Of a stretch of 8,227 bases of DNA, positions 1 through 5,701 are shown one piece after another (positions within the stretch are counted from its first letter, which is position 1; each line of letters opens with the position of its first letter). The stretch is from Actinomycetota bacterium. GTDB lineage: Bacteria > Actinomycetota > Actinomycetes > Streptosporangiales > Streptosporangiaceae. The notes under the pieces are model-generated. The model had not been told where the DNA came from. It ran no database searches and saw nothing but the letters and a program-made list of their open reading frames with translations. Both the position numbers and the translations under genes were made by a program. The stretch spans positions 1 to 8,227 of the forward strand of contig DPMS01000831.1 in assembly GCA_003541285.1 (NCBI GenBank), written 5' to 3'.

Positions 1-121
1 GGCCTGACCGGCAGCGGCCTGGTCAGCCCGGCCCGGGCGAGGTGATCAGCCGCAGCACGGCCAGCTGGTCCCGGTCGCAGCCTTGCCCGGTGCAGGCGGT
101 CCTGCGGCCGGGACTAACTAG

Positions 122-152
122 TTGTGGTCAAGCAAGTAATGCGAGATAGGCT
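122..152 (+). promoter_or_regulatory. Possible promoter of the MFS transporter gene
   Basis: A TAGGCT hexamer at 147-152 fits the actinobacterial TANNNT -10 pattern. A loose -35 candidate, TTGTGG, lies at 122-127 with a long 19-base spacer. The -10 box ends 8 bases before the GTG at 161, so transcription would begin at or just before that codon, giving a leaderless or nearly leaderless message. The neighbouring reading GATAGG (145-150) would give a 17-base spacer but a poorer -10. This is inferred from motif position only. Confidence 0.35.
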
Positions 153-160
153 GGGGCAAC

Positions 161-1996
161 GTGCGGGAAAAGCGTGCGGACATGCCCACCGGCGGCCTGT
201 ACAAGTGGGTTGCGCTCTCCAACACCACGCTCTCCATCACGATGGCGACCATCGACGCGTCGATCGTGATCATCGCGATGCCGGCCATCTTCCGCGGCAT
301 CCATCTCGACCCGCTCGCCCCGGCCAACGTCACCTACCTGCTGTGGATGATCATGGGGTACCTGCTGGTGACAGCGGTGCTGGTGGTCACGCTCGGCCGG
401 CTGGGCGACATGTTCGGCCGGGTACGGATCTACAACCTGGGGTTCGTGGTCTTCACGCTGGCCTCGATCGCGCTGTCACTCGACCCCTTCACCGGCCCGT
501 CTGGCGCCATCTGGCTGATCGGCTGGCGCCTGGTGCAGGCGTTCGGCGGGGCGATGCTGATGCCCACCGCGGCCGCCATCCTGACCGACGCATTCCCCGC
601 CCGCCAGCGCGGCATGGCGCTGGGTATCAACCAGATCGCCGGGATCGCCGGCCAGTTCATCGGGCTGCTGCTCGGCGGGCTGCTGGCCGCCTGGGACTGG
701 CGCGCGGTGTTCTGGGTGAACGTGCCGATCGGGGTGGTGGGCACCCTGTGGTCCTATCGCAGCCTGCGGGAGATCGCGACCACCCGGCGGGCACGGATCG
801 ACTGGGCCGGCAACATCACCTTCGCGCTCGGCGCGGGCCTGCTGCTGGCCGCGATCACCCACGGGATCCAGCCTTACGGCGGGCATTCGACCGGCTGGAC
901 CAGCCCCTGGGTGATCGCCGGGCTGGCGTCGGGTGCCGCACTGCTGGTCATGTTCTGCGTCATCGAGACCAAGATCGCAGAACCGATGTTCCGGATGAGC
1001 CTGTTCAAGATCCGCGCGTTCGCGGCCGGCAACGCGGCCAGCCTGCTCGGCTCGACCGCGCGCGGCGGCCTTCAGTTCATGCTGGTGATCTGGCTGGCCG
1101 GGATCTGGCTGCCGCTGCACGGCTACAACTTCGCGGTCACCCCGCTCTGGGCGGGCATCTACATGCTGCCGCTGACCACTGGCTTCCTGCTGGCCGGCCC
1201 GATATCGGGGTACCTGTCGGACCGGTACGGACCGCGCCCGTTCGCCACCGCCGGGCTGCTGGTGGCGGCGGCAGCGTTCTGCGGCCTGATGCTGCTGCCG
1301 GTCGACTTCCCGTTCTGGGTGTTCGCGCTGCTCATCTTCGGCAACGGGATCGGCTCGGGCCTGTTCGCCTCCCCCAACACCTCCGCGATCATGAGCAGCG
1401 TCCCGGCTCACCACCGCGGCTCCGCGTCGGGCATGCGGTCCACCTTCCAGAACTCGGGCATGGCCCTGTCGATCGGGATCTTCTTCTCGCTGATGATCGT
1501 CGGCCTCGCCACCACCCTGCCCCGCGCCCTGGCCGCCGGCCTGCACGCGCAGGGAGTCCCGCTGGCCACCGCGAACCAGGTCAGTCACCTGCCACCGGTC
1601 AGCACCGTGTTCGCGGCCCTGCTCGGCTACAACCCGGTCCAGCACCTGCTGGGCCCCTCCGGTGTGCTCGCCACCCTGCCTGCCCACAACGTCGCCGTGC
1701 TGACCGGGACACAGTTCTTCCCGCACCTGATCTCCGGGCCGTTCCACCACGGGCTGATCATCGTGTTCACGGCCGCGGCTCTCATGTCGCTGGTCGGGGC
1801 CTCGGTGTCGCTCCTGCGCGGCGGCCAGTTCTACTACGACGCCCCGGAGGCCGCAGGTGCCGCCGGCCCGCGGCCGCGCGGCACCGCCACCCCCTCCGCC
1901 ATCAGGGCGCCAAACGGATCCTCACCGCGATCGCCATCCCACCGCGGGGCACCGGGGCGCGGAGGGCAACCGCTGCCGGCCGACACCGAAATGTAG
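161..1996 (+). CDS. MFS drug:H+ antiporter, DHA2 (EmrB/QacA) family
   Basis: A 611-residue inner-membrane protein, the usual size of the 14-helix DHA2 branch, which exports drugs or metabolites by proton antiport. Family marks run in order. The first helix carries the acidic DASIV motif (D32). Motif A, GRLGDMFGRVR, is at 79-89 between helices 2 and 3. The helix-4 motif is at 123-130 (RLVQAFGG, where the usual Gly after Gln is Ala). The signature WRAVFWVNVPIG follows helix 5 at 180-191. A second motif A-like loop, GYLSDRYGPR, is at 350-359. A long polar stretch at about 450-530 sits before the last helix, as usual in DHA2. Residues 553-611 form a Pro/Arg/Gly-rich tail, probably cytoplasmic. 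The start is GTG 161, directly behind a -10 box; ATG 182 (MPTGGLYKW) is an in-frame alternative and neither has a good Shine-Dalgarno sequence. No TetR/MarR regulator is adjacent, so the substrate cannot be inferred. Confidence 0.9.
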   Translation: MREKRADMPTGGLYKWVALSNTTLSITMATIDASIVIIAMPAIFRGIHLDPLAPANVTYLLWMIMGYLLVTAVLVVTLGRLGDMFGRVRIYNLGFVVFTLASIALSLDPFTGPSGAIWLIGWRLVQAFGGAMLMPTAAAILTDAFPARQRGMALGINQIAGIAGQFIGLLLGGLLAAWDWRAVFWVNVPIGVVGTLWSYRSLREIATTRRARIDWAGNITFALGAGLLLAAITHGIQPYGGHSTGWTSPWVIAGLASGAALLVMFCVIETKIAEPMFRMSLFKIRAFAAGNAASLLGSTARGGLQFMLVIWLAGIWLPLHGYNFAVTPLWAGIYMLPLTTGFLLAGPISGYLSDRYGPRPFATAGLLVAAAAFCGLMLLPVDFPFWVFALLIFGNGIGSGLFASPNTSAIMSSVPAHHRGSASGMRSTFQNSGMALSIGIFFSLMIVGLATTLPRALAAGLHAQGVPLATANQVSHLPPVSTVFAALLGYNPVQHLLGPSGVLATLPAHNVAVLTGTQFFPHLISGPFHHGLIIVFTAAALMSLVGASVSLLRGGQFYYDAPEAAGAAGPRPRGTATPSAIRAPNGSSPRSPSHRGAPGRGGQPLPADTEM

Positions 1997-2058
1997 ACGC
2001 CCCCGGGTGCTGGTGACCGTGTGGCGGCCGCCGCGCAGAGCGGTCAATCGCGCACACG

Positions 2059-2088
2059 CTGACGTAGGCGATGCTCGTGGCATAAGCT
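2059..2088 (+). promoter_or_regulatory. Promoter for a leaderless FmdB-family mRNA
   Basis: CTGACG at 2059-2064 (compare TTGACA) and TAAGCT at 2083-2088 (TANNNT) are separated by 18 bases. The -10 box ends 6 bases before the GTG at 2095, exactly where transcription should begin. No purine-rich Shine-Dalgarno sequence lies between the box and the start codon. Leaderless transcripts beginning at GTG or ATG are common in actinobacteria. The assignment rests on spacing and motif match only. Confidence 0.5.
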
Positions 2089-2094
2089 TCAGCC

Positions 2095-2304
2095 GTGCCA
2101 CGTTATGAGTTCCGCTGCCGGGCCTGCGGTGCGACGTTCGAAGTCAACCGTCCGATGGCCGAAGCCTCTGCGCCCTGCCCCTGCCCGGAGGGGCACGACG
2201 ACACCGTGAAGCTGCTCTCGACGGTGTCCGTCGGCGGCAGGGCAGGCGCGGCCCCGACCCGATCCGGTGGTGGCTGCTGCGGCGGGGCGTGCGGCTGCGG
2301 CTGA
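2095..2304 (+). CDS. FmdB-family zinc ribbon protein
   Basis: A 69-residue cytoplasmic protein opening with the family hallmark MPRYEFRCRACG. The first zinc knuckle is C8-x2-C11. The second side is C28-P-C30 followed by PEGH, so H34 probably replaces a cysteine ligand, as in many actinobacterial members that read CPDGH or CPEGH. Then comes the conserved KLLSTVSVGG stretch (39-48). The C-terminus is a Gly/Cys run, CCGGACGCG (61-69), typical of this family, which could bind extra metal. The FmdB name comes from a putative regulator near formamidase/amidase genes in methylotrophs; the molecular role is poorly defined. The GTG start is fixed by the family N-terminus and by the -10 box immediately upstream. 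Its partner is unknown; the next gene downstream is broken. Confidence 0.9.
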   Translation: MPRYEFRCRACGATFEVNRPMAEASAPCPCPEGHDDTVKLLSTVSVGGRAGAAPTRSGGGCCGGACGCG

Positions 2305-2310
2305 CCCGTT

Positions 2311-2335
2311 CGCTGGGCCGTCCCGCAGGCCAGCG
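2311..2335 (+). terminator. Possible hairpin terminator after the FmdB gene
   Basis: CGCTGG (2311-2316) pairs with CCAGCG (2330-2335). CC/GG pairing continues the stem across a one-base bulge (G2317), leaving an 8-base loop. The stem begins 6 bases after the stop codon of the zinc ribbon gene. No T-run follows, which is common for actinobacterial hairpin terminators but lowers certainty. Confidence 0.35.
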
Positions 2336-2358
2336 GCTTCTCCCCCGGACTGACCGCC

Positions 2359-2593
2359 GGAAGGCTCTTTCATGTCCACAATCAGTTCCGGGCGCCTGCA
2401 TGCCGAAGTTACCGGCAGCTCCGGAACTCTTGCCCAGCTGACCGGCGGCGCGGACCTCACCCGCCCGGTACCCACCTGCCCGGCCTGGACGCTGCGGCAG
2501 TTAGTGACCCATGTCGGCCGGGGTCGACGAATGGCTCGGCTTCCTGGCCGCACCGGCGCCCGGCGAGGACAGCTGGCCGTGACCGCGTTCTGA
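2359..2593 (+). pseudogene. Broken MDMPI/DinB-like gene (N-terminal remnant)
   Basis: A GGAAGG ribosome-binding site (2359-2364) sits 7 bases before ATG 2372, so this was once a properly initiated gene. Residues 1-49 read like the start of the mycothiol-dependent maleylpyruvate isomerase-like (TIGR03083, DinB fold) family, including PVPTCPAWTLRQLVTHVGR. This resembles the usual VPTCPGWTLRDLVAHLGR, whose histidine is a metal ligand. After HVGR the reading frame becomes Arg/Gly-rich and unlike the family, ending at 2593. A neighbouring frame from 2523 gives the more natural VDEWLGFLAAPAPG and stops at 2580. Intact members are several times longer, so both a frameshift and loss of the 3' part are inferred. 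The remaining 73-residue product would lack the rest of the four-helix bundle. Family assignment is from motif memory. Confidence 0.7.
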
Positions 2594-2612
2594 CCGCCCA
2601 GCGCGGGCAGCG

Positions 2613-3410
2613 TCATGCGTCCCTGGCGGGTTCCCCGTGCGGCGCGTTAGCCCTGCCGAGCCCCCAGTACGCCTTCGGCGAGATCTGCTCCGGCGTCAGG
2701 CCGCGGGCCGCCAGCGTCTCCCGCAGCGCCAGCACCACCCCGGCCTCTCCCGCCAGGTAGGCGTGCCCGCGGCCGTCGGCCGGCAGGGCCGCCGCGGCCG
2801 CGGCCGCCACCAGCGCGGACGGATCGCCCGCCGGACGGCCCAGCTGGTGCAGCCAGGTCAGCCCGGCCGCTGCCCGGGTGGCCAGTTCCTGCTCGTCCGC
2901 CGGGTCCGGCACCTCCAGGATCACCAGTGCCCGGCTGCCCGCGGGCAGCGCGCCAGCCATCGCGAAAAAGGCCGGCAGCGCCGAGAAATCCCCGATGAAC
3001 AGGTGCCAGTCCGCCGCCTCCGCCAGGAAGATCTTGCCGCGCGGCCCGATGCCCTCGATCTGGTCACCCGGGCCGGCCGCCGCGACCCAGCGCTCACCCG
3101 GCCCGTCCCCGTGCCGGACCACCTCCAGCGTGAGCAGCCGAAGCCCGCGATCGAGCGCCCGGATGGTGTACCGCCGGCGCACCGGGCGGCCGGCGTCGGT
3201 ATCCACCATGAGCATCACGTCCTGGCCCGGCTGGTTCTCCAGGCTGGCCAGTTCCGGCGCGGTCAGGACCAGCCGCTGCATGCCCGGGGTGAGCCGCCTG
3301 GACTCCACGACCTCCAAATGCATCCGGGTGGTCCCGGCCAGCGGCCCAGTCAGCTGCGCGAGCGGGTCGTTGAGGGTTCCGCCGGCAGCGGTGGGCGCGG
3401 AGTCGGTCAT
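2613..3410 (-). CDS. Siderophore-interacting protein (ViuB-type FAD reductase)
   Basis: A 265-residue cytoplasmic flavoprotein of the family that reduces ferric siderophores so that iron is released after import, using FAD and NAD(P)H. The FAD-binding beta-barrel spans about 30-130: MHLEVVESRRLTPGMQRL, the flavin-binding RRYTIR motif (79-84), and GPGERW through GIGPRG (103-125). The C-terminal nucleotide-binding part holds GDFSALPAF (140-148; usual form GDETALPA), AYLAGEAGVV (217-226) and the closing YWGLGRANAPHGE (248-260; usual form YWRRGRANA). ATG 3410 is supported by AGGAAGG on the minus strand (3421-3427), 10 bases upstream. The gene stands alone between two pseudogenes, with no siderophore transporter or biosynthetic genes nearby. 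I see no DtxR/IdeR-type iron box in the 90 bases upstream, so iron regulation is not evident. Confidence 0.9.
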   Translation of the reverse strand: MTDSAPTAAGGTLNDPLAQLTGPLAGTTRMHLEVVESRRLTPGMQRLVLTAPELASLENQPGQDVMLMVDTDAGRPVRRRYTIRALDRGLRLLTLEVVRHGDGPGERWVAAAGPGDQIEGIGPRGKIFLAEAADWHLFIGDFSALPAFFAMAGALPAGSRALVILEVPDPADEQELATRAAAGLTWLHQLGRPAGDPSALVAAAAAAALPADGRGHAYLAGEAGVVLALRETLAARGLTPEQISPKAYWGLGRANAPHGEPARDA

Positions 3411-3499
3411 CAGCAGTCAGCCTTCCTGGTTCCGGGCGGGCCCAGTTCGGGCGCGGGCAGAAACAGATCAACGCTTCCCGCCCGCCCGGGCTTCCCTTG

Positions 3500-3867
3500 T
3501 CACCGTGGGCCGGGCCGGCCGGCGTTCCAGTGCCGGGACGCCGAGAGAAGCCAGCCCCCGTCCGGGCGCGGCTCCATGCCCAGCCGGGTGATCATGCGCT
3601 GGCCAACGCGCCCTGCCAGAAACCGATGTCGCCGGAGGGCAGGTAGAGGTCACGGGTGACCGTGAACCACTTGTGGTCACCGAACATGACCTTCTGCGGG
3701 GGATCCTGCAACCGGGATGGCACGATCAGCGGCCGCAGGCCGGCCAGCAATGACTGCTCGGCCACACGCGCCGCCCGGCTGGCCGACCGCACCGCGGCGA
3801 AGGTGGCCGCCGCGAGGATCAGCGTGCCTGCTGCCGTTGCCGCTGAAGCGATCGAGGCCCAGCCCAC
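3500..3867 (-). pseudogene. Decayed small membrane-anchored protein gene, two internal deletions
   Basis: Read on the minus strand, the first part is a clear N-terminal helix, ASIASAATAAGTLILAAATF, followed by AAVRSASRAARVAEQSLLAG and LRPLIVPSRLQDPPQKVMFG. From memory this pattern belongs to an uncharacterised actinobacterial family with one membrane helix and a soluble domain. After DHKWFTV (near 3658) the frame jumps directly to TRDLYLPSGDIGFWQGAL, normally further along the protein, and then hits a stop at 3592. The family-like C-terminus continues in another frame from about 3607 (GQRMITRLGMEPRPDGGWLL, then SASRHWN) to a stop at 3500. So an in-frame and a frameshifting deletion are inferred. 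The original start is uncertain: GTG 3867 is possible, and ATG 3886 runs into a stop after two codons. Intact homologues were not available for comparison. Confidence 0.65.
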
Positions 3868-3895
3868 AGCCAGGAGACTAGGGCATGTCCACCCG

Positions 3896-3932
3896 CCCGG
3901 CCACGGCGCCCGCCTCCCCGGCCACGGCGCCC
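3896..3932 (+). repeat. Pair of 16-base direct repeats, CCCGGCCACGGCGCCC
   Basis: Two identical copies lie at 3896-3911 and 3917-3932, separated by 5 bases (period 21). They fall in the non-coding stretch upstream of the decayed minus-strand gene and about 140 bases before the CYTH-CHAD start. Two helical turns of spacing would suit a dimeric DNA-binding protein, but simple slippage duplication in GC-rich DNA explains them equally well. Confidence 0.6.
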
Positions 3933-4025
3933 CGGGCAGCACGATGAAGGTGACCGTGGAAGTGACACGCCTGGCCTGACGACTGACGGCAGCCGGGGAT
4001 GAGGCCCCTGGGTTACCGACCCGAT

Positions 4026-4041
4026 GCTGGTTAAGCTGGTT
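4026..4041 (+). repeat. Pair of 7-base direct repeats, GCTGGTT
   Basis: GCTGGTT occurs at 4026-4032 and 4035-4041, 9 bases apart, just before the larger 17-base duplication. The first copy overlaps TAAGCT (4032-4037), a possible -10 box, but I see no convincing -35 box in front of it. The repeat is short enough to be chance; it is listed because three direct-repeat pairs cluster within about 180 bases upstream of one operon. Confidence 0.3.
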
Positions 4042-4073
4042 GAGGCCAGATAGTGGCTGAGGCCAGATAGTGG
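4041..4073 (+). repeat. Tandem duplication TGAGGCCAGATAGTGG, carrying RBS and GTG start twice
   Basis: The 16-base unit occurs at 4041-4056 and 4058-4073 (period 17). Each copy contains GAGG followed by 7 bases and a GTG, the spacing expected of a ribosome-binding site and start codon. The downstream GTG (4070) starts the CYTH-CHAD frame. The upstream GTG (4053) opens a five-codon frame, MAEAR, whose TAG stop (4068-4070) shares its G with the second GTG. Copies and overlap are read directly; any role in translation control is inference. Confidence 0.75.
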
Positions 4074-5701
4074 GCAGTTCGTTCGATCCGTACTTCCCAT
4101 CCGTCGCCGGCATGTCCTTTCTTCGAGAACCGGGGCAAAGCTTCGTGGTGGAGGCGCTCTCGCACGACTTCGTGCTCGCCGGCGACGGCCGGTCACCCCT
4201 CGACGTGGTGCGGGCGGCACTCGCGCCACGCTATGCGGTCGTGCCCGGAGGCCGCCCGCGGACGGTGCGGCATACCTGGCTGGACACCTTCGACTGGCGG
4301 CTGCACGGAGCCGGGCTCACGCTGGAGCATGCCGCCGGATCGGGCTTCAGCGAGTACACGCTGACCGATGCCGACGGGGAGCGGATCACCGCCGGGACCA
4401 GCCGGATCCGCTGGCCCGCACTCGCCAGCGCCCTTCCGCCGGGGCCGTTGCGGGCGCGCCTGGAGCCGGTGAGCTGGGTGCGGGCGCTGATGCCGGTGGC
4501 ACGGGCGGCCAGCACGATCCGGCAGTGGCGGGTGCTCAACACCGACGACAAGACGATCGCCTGGCTGACGGTGAACCAGCCGTCGCCGGCCGGCCAGGAC
4601 GCCGCCGGCCTGCCGCCACGGCTGTCGGTCACCGCCGTCCGCGGCTACCAGGCACAGACCGACAAGATCATCCGCTGCCTGGCCGGCACGCCGGGCGTGG
4701 CGCCGGCGGAGCTTTCGCTGCGCGACAGCGCACTCGCCGCCATCGGCCGCCGGCCCGGCGACTACACCAGCAAGGTCGACGTCCACCTGACCGCCGAGAT
4801 GCCGGCCCGTGCCGCGATGGCAGCGGTGCTGCTGCGCCTGCTCGACACGCTGGAGGCCAACGTCGCGGGAACGGTGCGCGACATCGACAGCGAGTTCCTG
4901 CATGACCTGCGCGTCTCGGTCCGCCGCACCCGGTCCGCGATCAAGCTGTGCGGCGACGCGCTGCCGGCCGGCCTGGCGGAGAAGTTCCGCGACGAGTTCA
5001 AGTGGCTGGGCGATGTGACCACCCCCGTCCGCGATCTGGACGTTTACCTGCTGAACTACCCCGCCATGGCGGCTGGCCTGGAGTCTGCAACGCCACCAGA
5101 ACTTGCTCCCTTCGCCGAGCATCTCGCCCGGCGGCGCACGCTGGAGCGGCGGCAGCTGACGCGGGCACTGCGCTCGGCCCGCTTCGCCGTCCTGACCGAT
5201 GCCTGGCGCGGGGCGCTGAGTGAGCGGGCACCCGCCCGCAAGGGCAGGACCGCCGCGCGGCTGGCCGCGGAAAGGATCCGGCGGGCACACCGGCGGGTCC
5301 TGCGTGACGGCGCCGCGATCACCGCGGACTCCCCGCCGGAAAGCCTGCATGACCTCCGCAAACGGTGCAAGGAGCTGCGTTACCTGCTGGAGTTCTTCGC
5401 GTCCCTGCACGACCCTGCCATCCACCGGCAGGCCGTGCGGGACCTGAAAGGCCTGCAAGATTGCCTCGGTACGTACCAGGATTGCCAGGTACAGCAGCAC
5501 GAGATCAGGATGTTCGCCACGCAGATGATGCAGGAGCAACAGGTCCCAGTCACGGCCCTGCTGGCCATGGGAGAACTCGCGGGCCAGATCGCCCGCCGCG
5601 AACGGCGGGCGCGCGGCGAGTTCGGGGGCCGGTTCGCCGACTTCGCCAGCGCCGCCAACCAGCAGCGGTTCCGTGCCCTCACCACGGACGCCGGCCGATG
5701 A
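4070..5701 (+). CDS. CYTH-CHAD domain protein (probable polyphosphate-binding)
   Basis: A 543-residue cytoplasmic protein with two domains. Residues about 20-225 are CYTH-like (triphosphate tunnel fold): TWLDTFDWRLHGAGLTLE (69-86) matches the usual YFDTPDLRLRAAGIAL region. The catalytic ExExK signature is absent; the equivalent stretch reads VVEALSHDF (26-34). Residues about 240-535 are CHAD, a helical domain with two repeats rich in His/Arg/Lys that binds inorganic polyphosphate. The first repeat has LHDLRVSVRRTRSA (277-290) and PVRDLDVYLL (319-328). The second has LHDLRKRCKELRYLLEFF (426-443) and LKGLQDCLGTYQD (459-471). Both core motifs look intact. GTG 4070 is preferred because GAGG lies 7 bases upstream; ATG 4112 has no ribosome-binding site. 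The gene overlaps the ParA-like gene by ATGA, so the two are translationally coupled. A purely enzymatic role is unlikely if the CYTH site is truly lost. Confidence 0.9.
   Translation: MGSSFDPYFPSVAGMSFLREPGQSFVVEALSHDFVLAGDGRSPLDVVRAALAPRYAVVPGGRPRTVRHTWLDTFDWRLHGAGLTLEHAAGSGFSEYTLTDADGERITAGTSRIRWPALASALPPGPLRARLEPVSWVRALMPVARAASTIRQWRVLNTDDKTIAWLTVNQPSPAGQDAAGLPPRLSVTAVRGYQAQTDKIIRCLAGTPGVAPAELSLRDSALAAIGRRPGDYTSKVDVHLTAEMPARAAMAAVLLRLLDTLEANVAGTVRDIDSEFLHDLRVSVRRTRSAIKLCGDALPAGLAEKFRDEFKWLGDVTTPVRDLDVYLLNYPAMAAGLESATPPELAPFAEHLARRRTLERRQLTRALRSARFAVLTDAWRGALSERAPARKGRTAARLAAERIRRAHRRVLRDGAAITADSPPESLHDLRKRCKELRYLLEFFASLHDPAIHRQAVRDLKGLQDCLGTYQDCQVQQHEIRMFATQMMQEQQVPVTALLAMGELAGQIARRERRARGEFGGRFADFASAANQQRFRALTTDAGR

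Noticed and set aside
23..121. Short minus-strand frame ending DRDQLAVLRLITSPGPG
   Set aside because: It is short, has no clear start or ribosome-binding site and no recognisable family; it could be a remnant but cannot be supported.
476..1750. 424-codon minus-strand frame opposite the MFS gene
   Set aside because: Antisense shadow of a GC-rich gene; Gln/Gly/Asp-rich, with no domain.
124..2016. Long open frame overlapping the MFS gene on the same strand
   Set aside because: Its translation is Arg/His/Pro-rich without motifs; it is the frame shadow of the transporter, which has full family signatures.
3411..3499. Possible iron box or promoter upstream of the siderophore-interacting protein
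   Set aside because: A TTGATC hexamer is present on the minus strand, but no -10 box lies at the right spacing and no DtxR/IdeR-like palindrome was seen.
2637..3659. 340-codon plus-strand frame opposite the siderophore-interacting protein
   Set aside because: Arg/Gln-rich shadow; the minus strand has the FAD-binding RRYTIR and closing YWGLGRANA motifs.
3868..4113. Upstream extension of the decayed minus-strand gene to an ATG at 4113
   Set aside because: The extra residues are Pro/Arg-rich, cross the direct repeats and the start of the CYTH-CHAD gene, and do not resemble the family.
4193..5539. 448-codon minus-strand frame opposite the CYTH-CHAD gene
   Set aside because: Antisense shadow; the plus strand carries the recognisable CYTH and CHAD motifs.
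5365..5697. N-terminal extension of the ParA-like frame inside the CHAD gene
   Set aside because: The ATPase family starts at MKILASYNIKGGVGKT; the upstream part is out-of-frame CHAD sequence.
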